DNA of 64,000 nt from Elysia chlorotica (lineage: Eukaryota; Mollusca; Gastropoda; Plakobranchidae): the NCBI GenBank assembly GCA_003991915.1, contig RQTK01000024.1, positions 767,762 to 831,761 on the forward strand, read 5' to 3'. The stretch's first letter is position 1; every line of letters begins with the position of its first letter. Below are positions 1-64,000 of this stretch, piece by piece. The position numbers and the translations under genes were made by a program. The notes under the pieces are model-generated. The model ran no database searches. It was given only the letters and a program-made list of their open reading frames with translations, and was not told the origin of the DNA.

Positions 1-731
1 CGTGCTACAAAGTACAAGACAGGTAGAAACAAAATTATTTCTTCTTTTGCTTGAAACATGAAGAGCGATTCAAAGGAATTTAGCTCACATTTCACAGTTT
101 TTATAATGTGTGACCTAGTAACTTCAAGATCAATGGAAGAAAATCTCTGTAAGATAAGAAATTTAAGGCGCGTTCAAAAGTAGAAACGCCACTCCCCCGG
201 AAAGTAAAGAAATTAAAAGAGAAAAAAAAAGACAGACACACAGACACACATACACACACAGTAACAACAATAACTATGGAGTATCAGTGATTATTGAGAC
301 ATTGTTGATCTTTTCTTCAACCGTGAAACTTACACAACTGAACAGACCACAAGCTGGCTCAGGTCCCAGTTGGAAGAAAGAAGGTCTCGTTTTAAAAATA
401 AGAAAACCAGGAAAAGAGGTGAGAGAATATGATAACAACTGCAGGAGCAGGTGTGGATTAAATGTTTGCCTGAAAAACATTTTGAAGAGCAAAACTTTAC
501 TTTATTGCCCGCCTCTGCCAAACAAAATAATAATAAAGATACATTTTCACTGTCGAAAAAGGAATAACATCATGAGACCGTATGTTGTTAATCGAAGCAG
601 AACATTGTAGAAGAGAACTGGAATGTCTTTCACAAATCGGCATAACTCTGCTTAGCTGCAGGTCTTTTTTTCTCTTCCATTCCACCCTCTATTTCTTTAG
701 CGGTGAGGTGCTGCATTTTTGCAACCAGAGG

Positions 732-951
<220 letters not shown>

Positions 952-1879
952 CTATGTGTTTCTATTATCCTCTTCTATGTTTGTATCTCTCTTTGATATT
1001 TATATCTCCCTTCCATCATCTGCTTATCAGTCCATTTCTCTACAATTATATGTTTACTTTATAATATTTACCGAATGCTGGGAGGCCAGACTCTCACAGA
1101 TCTGCGTAAAAGAAAATAATGTATCTTCTTTTCCACAAAATTAAATACAAACATGCTCAGCTTTAAATATTTGCTCACGCGCGTCGGCTTTTTTAAAATT
1201 ACAATACAATTACAACATAAGTTATTCCAGACGCGTAAACGCCATTGCAGTTTGCACATTATGTTAGAGTTTTAGTGCCAACACATCCATAATGCTCTGC
1301 AACAGTTGCTAGCGTATTTTAGCCAATTCATCATATTTTTCTCTCCTGAAACAGTGTTAGTGCCAACAGACATATTCTTCTATTCAGAGGTCTCTAGTTT
1401 GATCCCCCGCAATAACCAATATTGTTCCCTAAGCGGCTGGGTCGGTGTCAGTATGATCTATGATGTGACCAACCAGGTCTAAGCCATTCCGTACTGGAGT
1501 TCCGTCGCCAGATACCGTCGTTTCCTTCTTGAAAAAACATAGCACTATGAGAGTGTTTCTAACCAAAAAAGCCGATGGCGATGGGAAAGAAAATGGAGCT
1601 AGAGATGAAAGTGATATAAATAGATAGATAGACAGATAGAGCGATAGATGGAAAGAGATGTTGAGGGAGATGGATGGATTTATGGGAAATAATGGGGACT
1701 GGACAAGCTAGGGTGATTCCATCAATTACTTATGGGAACATGTACAATTGTAGTGCGTGATTGTCCGATTGTAAATGCTTTATGTCAACTCATACTTGGG
1801 ACGTAACCTTTCGCAATGCTTTTGTTGAACCAGGAAACCTTTGATCTCTTTACTTTGATAAGTTCACAATACTCTATCT

Positions 1880-2050
1880 TCGCCTGTCTGTCTCTCCGTC
1901 TGTCTATCTGTCTGTGTGTCTATCTGTCTCCACAGGTCTAAGTTAGTATTTGCTTGTCGTCTCTATCTGTCTGTGTGTCTATCTGTCTCTACATGTTTGT
2001 CTTATATGTCTGTCTCTGTCTCCCTATCTGTCTGTCTGTCCGCCGCCCCC
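1880..2050. repeat. TCTG-rich microsatellite
   Basis: Imperfect (TCTG)n/(TCTA)n array on the + strand; no gene content. Confidence 0.85.
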
Positions 2051-2639
2051 TCCCCTCCCCTTTATACTGAAGAAATAGAGCGGACGATATTTTTCACACT
2101 TTTATTTAAGTTGATCGAGTGCCTTAACACACTGTGATTCTGTCATAAAATACTGTGCTAACGGTGCCATATAGGAATAACAAAGATGTAAGAGTCAATT
2201 GAGTTTACGATATAGCGACAGTAATAGCTTTACGCTGTATATTTAGGTAATGGCCAAGCAAATTACTACAATCGCCTGAGCGGTAAATAACTTATTCGAA
2301 TAGGGTTTGCTCCTCAAGTATAACGCTCAGTAACATTGCGTCCATAAACCTCTTTGCTTTTAATCTTGTTTTCAATATAATAATTATGTATTATGTATTA
2401 AAAGCAGTATTTCATAGATGAGTAAACATTTTAAAATATCAAACCTCTCCAGCTTTTCTAATCATCCAATCTCTCCTTTTCTCCCTATGTCTAATTTTAT
2501 ATTTATGAACTATTTAAGCTTTTGTTGCTCTATTTTCAACCACCTCCATCTCTTTGACTATCTCTTTCAGACCTCTCTTTCGTCACGCAAGTTTCGCTAG
2601 CCCATCTCTGGGTCTTTGCATGTCCTCCTATCTCGGTTC

Positions 2640-2760
2640 TGTCTTTGTGTGGCAGCAAGTAAAATAGTCAGACTTTAGTCTCGCGACTCCTCCATTATAA
2701 CAATAGCCTAGTTGCTGACGTTGGATTTTAAGTAACCAACAAACCAACCCAAACTACTGT
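2640..2760 (+). mobile_element. SINE body remnant
   Basis: The stretch from tgtgtggcagcaagtaaa to accaacaaaccaaccc is a decayed copy of the SINE body seen more completely at 12,117-12,272 and, inverted, at 56,030-56,285. The tRNA-like head is missing. Confidence 0.6.
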
Positions 2761-5700
2761 ATTATCCAGTTTCCCCAATCATGACAAAAACTAGGAACCT
2801 GCTATAGTGACCACGGAACAATTATGAAATCAGCACCTCCTGCCCATATTGTCTCCATATTGTCTACGGGTGTGAGGTCTCTCTTTGTGGTCTAGGACCA
2901 CCGCAGAGTCTCTGAGGCTGTAATCAGGGGCGGATCGCGCGATGCTTTCCGCTTGAATGGGGGGCATGATTATAGCTAGCTACGCCCCACGGCCACAGGC
3001 CAAGAGGGTGGGGCAACTTTGTGTGTACAACAAGTGAGAAAATAGCTCTCAGAGAGTAGATAGAATAGAATAGAGTTGGAATTATGAATGAGAAATTAGT
3101 ACGTGGAGATTCTTGTTATTTGTATTCGAGATGAAGACAGCGTGAGCCGAGGACGTTTGTAAATCTGTACATATTGGAAATACAAGACATACTTTTTAGA
3201 TTTACATATGTTTATACACTACCTGATGGGACACACGCATTTTTTTTTACTTTTTAACATTTCATTGTGAAATGAGAAAGAAGAAACTAGAAGCAAATCA
3301 ATTATCACGGCGATAATGTTTTGCAATGACAGATTTGCAACTATAACACGCATTGTCGCCAGGTTTCCAAAGTGTATGGATAATCAACATGTGCCTAAGA
3401 ATGAACCGCAAAAGTAGCGATTGAGATTTTGACATTACTATGATGAGGTACCTAAAACCAGTTGCATAATTAAAAGAATTAACACTGGTGCCGGGTTCTG
3501 TCTCATGAGTTTATTTGAAAAATGTATGATAATTCCTTTTTTCCTCTCTGTCGTGGTTTCATCTTTCACGCCGATTCATAGAGTGATATACTATATCGCG
3601 CTATCTTAATTCAAGTAATGTGTTTCTGAACATGTTTCGTGCTTTATGGCTGGACCTCCGAATCCCACCGCTTTTCATCAACGTTTCCTCTGATTTCAAT
3701 GCTTTGCAAAACCTATCAATCCTATTCGGGTATTTTGTACTTCTCCCGAAGAAGAGTCCACCGTATCCTCTGTTTGTGTAAGACCGAGTGGTCTCTGTCT
3801 GGTGTGCCACCCAAAACATAGCTGATGTGGACATTCAGGGCTAGCTGTGTGTTCAGTACTTAATCCATCTTGACAAGATCGTCGTTAAGCGCTCTTTGTT
3901 AACGGTCGGATGAGTGCTACAGGCGGTGATGGTGGTTGAATGAGGGAAAGTGGATGTCAATGCCGAGACAGTTAGGGTAGAGGAGGTTCCAAACCAAAAT
4001 AGGTAATAGGCTTCGGGAAAAAACAGAGATGAGAGAAGGGAAATGAATGGCTCTGTACATTGAACATAGTTTGTACATGTAATTAAATTTTTCAACCAAG
4101 GTCCAAAATGAAGCAATGCTTTCTACAGCTGGCATTGGGTAGGCCTATCTCATTTCTAACGTACTATTATTTAAATCAATAGATGCTTATTTTAGATCAA
4201 AATTTTTCTTACTAAAAAAACATTAACACATGAAGTACAACCAAAGAGTTATTGATGGTGAGTTCTGTGGAACGCTTTAAAGTATCGTTAAGTTTAATCC
4301 GCTTGATTCCCAGTGGAACATAGGGCCGCCCTTAGATGTGAGAGTAAAAAGATACTATTCTGGAGAAAGGATAAAATTACGAAGACCTTGAAATGTTTTA
4401 AAGACATCAACCTTCCTCGCATCATCAGGACGCAGTGTGTCCAGTTTACTTTGTGTTAATCACGGTCAAGCGAGCGTGCGGACAATGTCCACTGCAATTT
4501 TGTCCCCCAAATATGTCCAGAAAACCTTGACCGATAGGACAAGTGCTCGGGAATGCAGGTTGCCAGTGTGAATTTTAAAGCAGTCCATTTGCAGCTTCTG
4601 TTGTGTAGCTAAAGCTTTGTGAGTTACGATCTTCCTCGGAGAATGCAACTTTGCATATAGTTAGTAGTCATGGACTCTGTCCAGCGACCAGAAGCACCGG
4701 GAAGATACCAATATTAATACTTTGCTTCAGGATATTTTATTAACTTTGACATTACCATACAATCTCTGACTTGAGATTTAATGCCCCGGCTCTGACACTA
4801 AAAAAGGCGTCAGCGTTTTGACCATGTCACATATTAAATTACTGAAACAGTGACATTATGCTAATGAATGCAGTGGAAAATGAGCGCAATTTCAGGTTGA
4901 AGAAAAGCAACATGACAAAGCTTAAGTAATAATTGATAAAATTAATGTCACAACAACATTAAGGTTTACTTTTATATGTAAACATTTAATGAAGTTTTGT
5001 GTAAGACGGTTGTTAACACTTAATACCTTGTTGGTCCCACTAAAATGATAATGAAGGCGGTTGGTTTGTTACCCTCTATGGATTTACGGGACATATTATA
5101 ATATTACCTGGAACGTGTAGATGCCTAGCGCCTATGAGAGACAACAACATGTATGACATCAAATACACCCTACACCACGTTTCTCCCCAGTACCTGCGAT
5201 TTACGAGAACTTCAATTTACCCATATGGCTTTACAAGTCTGTCTGAATAGTAAAAATTGTGTTGTAGTTTCAGATAGGTTTAGGTTTTATTTTTTTTATT
5301 CATGCTGCGTGTGAACTTTGCACTCAACTCGATGCGGTTGAAAATGTCATAACGTGAACGTAACTCGGAATTTAGCAATACGTTGTTGTCTATACTTGAA
5401 GTGAACACCTATATAATCACATAGTTCCCCTGCGCTTACAACACCTTCCTTGCCTTCACGATTGTTCTTTATCTCTAAAACTTGCCGACGGTAAAGCAAA
5501 TCAGACCCTATATTCATGTGTGCTTGAGCAACAGCAAGAGAGCAGTTTAGAGTCAACACCGTATACAACCTGCCGTCTGCCGCCTGCCGCCATGCCCCAC
5601 AATAAGGGCGGTGTTGACTGAGCGCATCGCCCGTGAAATTTAGTTACTCACTTCAACGAGCGGTGGCGGTGTATAAACCTAGACAGAGCCTTTGTTTCTT

Positions 5701-7302
5701 GACTCGGGATCATTTGTCAAATTATGCATGGCGTACAATATTGTTCCGCGCAGGCAATATTTTTACTTAAATCAAAGACAGATTCCTGTAGCACTTTCAA
5801 ACTCATTCGTTTCAACTGCTTACGGCCAAAGGGCTTGAGTCTTTTGGTAAAGAAATATATTAATTGCAATTGTGTTGGTTGTATGATGATAAAATTGATT
5901 TTTGTAAAAATTCCCATCTATTGATTAGTAAATCCGGTATACTGTAAGACCATGGCATGGCAATCATGGTGACGGACGCTTATTTTCTATTGCAAATGAA
6001 TGCATCTCACTTACGCATTTATTCACATTTGCTTGTAGTTTTAAAGTATCATTCACTATAATAACTAAAGACGATCTTTTGTCAGGAATAGAATAACATG
6101 TACATGTACTTCGCTTGCGCCATTCTTCTGTTTTTACTAACAATTCGCATGAAGTATATATTTGGTTAAACTACAAGCTAAGTATAAAATTTCTCTTTTT
6201 TATCACCACTTGAACAAATTACCTGTCTGGATTTTTTTTTTTTTTATAACGAATGAGTTTTTTTATGTTAATTTCTGACTGTATTGTGTAAATCAAATTT
6301 CGCATTAATTTTATAACCTTCACGAAGTACTAACTTAACTTTCCCCTCCTATTCATTCTCTTAATCCTGCAATATGTCATTACTCTCTGACACAATAATG
6401 CTCAGGGGAAAGACTATCACAATTCACATTTCTTTTTTTTATACAGTGTTTCCAGTTCTCTGTGTCTGTCTGTATGTCTGTCATACTCGTCTTTCTATCT
6501 CTAATACCCTCTTTCTTTCTCTATCCCTCACTCGTTCTCTCCCTCTCTCTATCTAACCCTGCCAATGCTTGTCTAGACGCCTTTCTGTTTGTCTGACTAC
6601 CTGTCTATCTGTACTATTATAGTGACTGTCTTTGTGTCTGTTTCCCTTCTCCCATTTTCTTTGCTTTCTTTTCCCTTCTCCCTACCCCTCCGTTTCCTCA
6701 TTTGTTTGTGGTGTTCTCTTTAATACAATGTAGCTACTCTGTCCAGCCGTTACACACTACTTAAACCATATCACAGTCTAACCCATTGAGACAAAAACAA
6801 TCAATTCCAAGCCGGTTCCCTTGTGACCGTTTCCTGTACCCGGCTGGGATTTGATTTGATTCTGTCTGTGTCCTAGTCCCAAATGCTACCGGTCTAGTTG
6901 CTTAATGGAGACAAATGTAAATATTTGGTGTACAGATCTCGACCTCATTATTCTTGCGATTCGGCTACTTTATCCGGATTAGGGGTAAGGTGGTCCGGTA
7001 ACATTATAGGCTTTGTGATAGCGGCGCAGATAGCAGTAACTAGACGATAGACATGGGCTTTTCTACACAAAATTATCATAGACTTAAGAGACCAATGAGC
7101 GACCAGGAATAACCCATGTCTAGCGGCGTGATGATGATGTCCGTTATTGTCGCGTAGCTCACAAAGTCCGTATTAACACTAACACCAACACCAACAGAAA
7201 GCCATTTGGCTGGAGTCGTAGGTGGCTAAGGTCAGGGGTCGACTTGGGACAGGCGAGAGTGTGAATTATAAGACTTAAAAGAAAGTGATTTATTAGCGGA
7301 CT

Positions 7303-7306
<4 letters not shown>

Positions 7307-7357
<51 letters not shown>
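7307..7357. repeat. (GA)n microsatellite
   Basis: Pure GA dinucleotide run of about 50 bases. Confidence 0.95.
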
Positions 7358-7365
<8 letters not shown>

Positions 7366-8291
7366 TGGGAGGGGGAGGTAGGAGAAGGAAAAAGTACAAA
7401 CAAGTAGATTTTTTAAAAGTAGAGAAAAAGAGAATGAAATAATATCAGAGATGGAGAAGAAACCATTTATAGATAAATACATGCACGAAACATGTTTTCA
7501 TCTCCACATACAGATTACAAAACCATAATTATTTCTTTGAAAAAGAGAGACAGCTACGCGTCTACAAAAAATTTTTTTTGACAACTGTTATGCATAGCGA
7601 GATGAAAATAATGTGAATAGCTCTTTACGCATCTGGTAGAACACGGTCCTTATCGGCGGTTGACGAACAAACTACATGGTATTATGTCACAAGTAAGTAA
7701 TCATGATCTCTCAAAAAGGGATTTTACTTGACATACTGGTAAAAAGTGCTGTAATCGGAACTGATTGCCAATTAGTCAGTGGCACATGTCTCACCAACTC
7801 CAAAGTCTTGGCTAATTGCATTTTAGAATGATAATCCAGGTGTCAAGATTGTTTGCCTGTTTGCTCGTTTAATTTTTTTTTATTATTGAGTCTATATTTT
7901 TTGATAAAACTTCACTCCAAAATAAAAGGCATTTGGTAAAAAAAATGTTTGTTTACTTGGATTATCAAACCGTTTTTTTTCGGAACGTTCTGACCTCTAT
8001 AACGTGCTGTTTCATGATGTAAATAAGTATTAACTCTATTGTATTTTTAGGCGCATCCATCCCCTTTCTCTCGGCCAGCCTATTAGACAATGTCCATCAC
8101 ATCTCGACAGGTTTCCAAGCTGTTCCCTTCATACAATACCCACTTGAATCGCACCTCGAATGTGAAAACCCCTTGTGTGGCGTTTTCGTCTGTCTCATCT
8201 ACCATGGTGCGAAGGGAAATTCCCGCAACACTGGGGAGAGAAAGTTTTCAAAAATCTGCCCTAGACCCAATATTAGACCTACTGTCATAAG

Positions 8292-8440
8292 TCGTGGTAG
8301 CTTACGACTCGTCGCAAGCCTTCTTATTCTTAATATTATTACGACGAGTCGTAAACCACGGTGGCCTTGTACGTACAGTCTCTAGGGCCGGAATAAAAGG
8401 TCGCATTGGCTGAAAACTCGTCGTTATTCGAAAGACGAGT
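8292..8440. repeat. Two adjacent inverted repeats
   Basis: cgtggtagcttacgactcg (from 8,292) pairs with cgacgagtcgtaaaccacg (ending about 8,362). A second small hairpin, ACTCGTC/GACGAGT, lies at 8,416-8,440 and reuses the same core. This could be the end of a decayed DNA transposon; no transposase is seen. Confidence 0.6.
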
Positions 8441-9961
8441 TATAAACTTATCACTTACGGACCTTATGGCACATCAGTGTTGTATAGACCTTGGACTAAG
8501 AGAAGGCATGCAGTTATAAAAACTACCCTTAGACGGGGGCCTAAACGTATAGCACCGTTGTACTTACTAGTATTACCTCTGGACCTAGACCCAAAGCTAT
8601 ACCTAAACCTACATCTAGCTCAGAATATATTTTTCCCCATGACTGGGCGAGTATGTCACCCGCAGGTTTTGTCCGGACACTTCAGCAATGACCCGTGCAC
8701 GGCCCTCCACAACTGGTCATTGTGTGGAAGAACCCTTTATCACGCTTCACGGGCTGGGCGTATTTTCCGCCGTTCTGGTATTGTCTAAGACAAAAGCGAA
8801 GAGACAAAAAACGTAACAACTGTTTCAAGAGGTAGACCAATCTAGGCTACTGTGTAACAGTTATTTACGTCTTGTTTTTGTTTTACAAATTTGATGACTC
8901 TGCGCTTCCAAGGTTTGTAGACCAATATAATACGGCCTGCAGTTCACCTTGGAGAAAAGTACCCCTGCATCAAACCGTATTGGGTCGGGACCCAGGCCCA
9001 TTAGAGAATTATTTTAAGCCTGTTACGTGATCCGCCCTAGTGAGCGATGGGCACAGCAGGTGTTGGGGTGCTTGACCGCCTCTCTCATGGCAGCGGGTCA
9101 AAGCCGAAAGTCTCTGGTATTCCAGCAATGTCATAGACAAAGGTATTACATTTCACTCTTTCCAAGTTCATTTCGAGGACAAGTGAATTTGGAGAGAAAA
9201 TTTGAAGATCTAATATTAAAATAATGAATTACATAATTTCGTTTTACTTTAAAAACACCATGGCTTTTGGAAAAAAACATTTTTAAACACCAGAATCTGA
9301 AGACAAAATGTGGCACATACAAATGTTAAAGAGGAAAAAAAATCCACAAACAACAAAAACAACACATACAGCAACGAGACAGAAATGCAAGGCAGCTTGA
9401 TATCTTAACGCTTAAAGATTTTCTGGGTTCAACATAATAAATAAACTTACAGGTAATTGGTAGCTTGGGTTCTAAACGATAAAGTATTATATTTTGAGAG
9501 TCCGAAGAATGCAAACCACAATGATAACTAAAAACCGCCCATCACAGGTACTGTTCTTACAAAAATCTGACTCACAAGGTCTAAGCATGCGCAGTACGAG
9601 CTCAAAGTTCCCTTGCACTGCAATTTAGCCACTTCGTCACCAGCTGTTGATCAGCGCAAAACTGTAACAGATTGAATTTATTTTTCAAAATTTATTCATA
9701 TTATGTCCTTGTCGTAGTTGACATGTGTTCTATTCGGTAGCGTCACAATAATTACGTCCCTGGTTTTTAGACAAACGGTTTACATAATTCGAAAAAAAAC
9801 AATAGCCTTGCTTTCATTTATTATTATATTACCTTTATCTGGCTTGACCACTAGATATCAAGTTCAAATATAAACGATTTACACATTAAAATTAGCCAAA
9901 AAACAAACAAACATCAAAACAACTCCCAAACAAACCCATATAAAGATGAGTTTATTTGATA

Positions 9962-10145
9962 TAAGTTAATTTAACGTCCAACGTCAGCGTTGCATATGCG
10001 TCATTGTGGACGGGCCCCAAGACTGACGTCTGGCAATTTGATATGCGGCCATACATGAGACTGGGCGAGCAGATGATCTCTGTCCCAGTCGATCACACTA
10101 TATTGTAGGCCTAACCGAACCAACCAGTTAGGGACGAAATTGGAC
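9962..10145 (-). mobile_element. SINE body copy
   Basis: Begins with ttaacgtccaacgtcagcg and runs through gactgacgtctggcaatttg to ccaaccagttaggg, matching the SINE bodies at 56,030 and 61,266. The tRNA-like head is missing here. Confidence 0.7.
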
Positions 10146-10657
10146 AAATATATTTTGACCAATCATGTGATGGGCAAGGTAAGATACAGAGACATAGATA
10201 AAATAGCAAAAAAAAATGTAAAGATATCACAAAGGCAAAGATAAAAAGCAAAAAAAAAAAAAAAGGCTGTATGTATGTGAGTTGTACAGATATAAACAGG
10301 TAGATAGACTTGGGATATGGAAGCATGTGAATCGCGAGAATCATAGTGACTTACTAGTAGACTGAAGGAGAGTATATATGCATATATATACATGCCTATA
10401 TATATATACACACACACAAAGAGAGAGACAGACAGATAGAGACAGAGGGACAGAAACAGGGAGACAGAGAGCGAGGGGTGGGGGGGGGTAGAGAGATAAC
10501 CGGAAAAAACATGTGACAATAGCACTGTAACAAAGATAATGAACTTTTAAAGAAAATATTGTGTAAGTCTTTAAACTCCATTAAGATCAATAGCTTTACT
10601 AATTTATTAATTTAACCGTATAATCTGTGACCAAATTGCGTTGCTGTTCCGATTCAG

Positions 10658-63688
<53,031 letters not shown>

Positions 63689-64000
63689 GTGAGCAAGGAT
63701 TATTACTTTTGTCGATTTCCTAATGATCAAAGCCTTGAGAAAAAAATGGGAGACTAAGCAAGAACCATTTTTTCCCACTTATTTCAAAATCTGTCTCTTG
63801 AGATTATTATGAGAATTCTTAGATTCTTAAATTCAACTGTTCAAATTGGAAATAAATTGATAACCTCCAAAACTTACTCTCTCTATATCAATTATGAATC
63901 CAAATAAATATGCAGTATGCCAGACATGTAAATGTTAAAGAATATCTTTGATATTTGTGAAGATTGTAATTTGAGGAATATATTGTATTCAAAAGGTTGC
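63689..64000. other. Start of the next intron
   Basis: AT-rich sequence to the window edge; no exon seen. Confidence 0.6.

Noticed and set aside
3601-4135. Overlapping open frames of 60-87 codons on both strands
   Set aside because: No domain resemblance, and the competing frames are of similar length; no support for a gene.
8090-8788. Open frames of 66-103 codons
   Set aside because: Proteins look like nothing I know, they overlap hairpins, and no splice signals tie them to FRAS1; not accepted as the missing first exon.

Overview
The window looks like nuclear DNA of an invertebrate animal. It has short coding exons in AT-rich introns, long (CT)n/(GA)n and (TCTG)n microsatellites, tRNA-derived SINEs and non-LTR reverse-transcriptase fragments. 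A heterozygous mollusc such as a sea slug is my guess, not something the sequence proves. One large + strand gene fills it from about 10.66 kb to the right edge and continues beyond. Its domain order identifies it as an orthologue of FRAS1, the giant basement-membrane protein of the FRAS1/FREM complex: six VWC domains, a run of furin-like cysteine-rich repeats (eight on a single-copy path), twelve CSPG (NG2-type) repeats and five Calx-beta domains. I place 62 exons. Reading frame is preserved across nearly all junctions on a single-copy path of about 52 exons and roughly 2,780 codons. The signal-peptide exon, upstream of 10,658, was not found. The C-terminal region and membrane anchor lie beyond 64,000.

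Layout: 1-10,657 is upstream or first-intron sequence with microsatellites, two SINE remnants and two hairpins. 10,658-21,618 holds the VWC exons. 23,573-29,056 (with 30,865-32,024) holds the furin-like repeats. 29,708-49,968 holds the CSPG repeats. 49,745-63,688 holds the Calx-beta domains. Two antisense reverse-transcriptase fragments (51.8-52.7 kb and 57.1-58.0 kb) sit in introns of the Calx-beta region.

The striking feature is repeated internal tandem duplication: (i) a 137-bp VWC exon duplicated in a 332-bp unit; (ii) a VWC exon repeated across a 10-N gap; (iii) a 2.96-kb unit with three furin exons plus half a CSPG repeat; (iv) a 5.2-kb unit carrying most of Calx-beta 2-4, with a reverse-transcriptase fragment exactly on the junction. 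For (i) and (iv) exon phases forbid both copies in one open reading frame. They are therefore either mutually exclusive exon cassettes, dead copies, or two haplotypes assembled in series. Case (ii) is most likely an assembly artefact. The Calx-beta copies differ mainly at synonymous sites, so both have been under constraint. Two one-base frameshifts (25,092 and about 45,889) and one exon with stops (51,078-51,160) also interrupt the frame.
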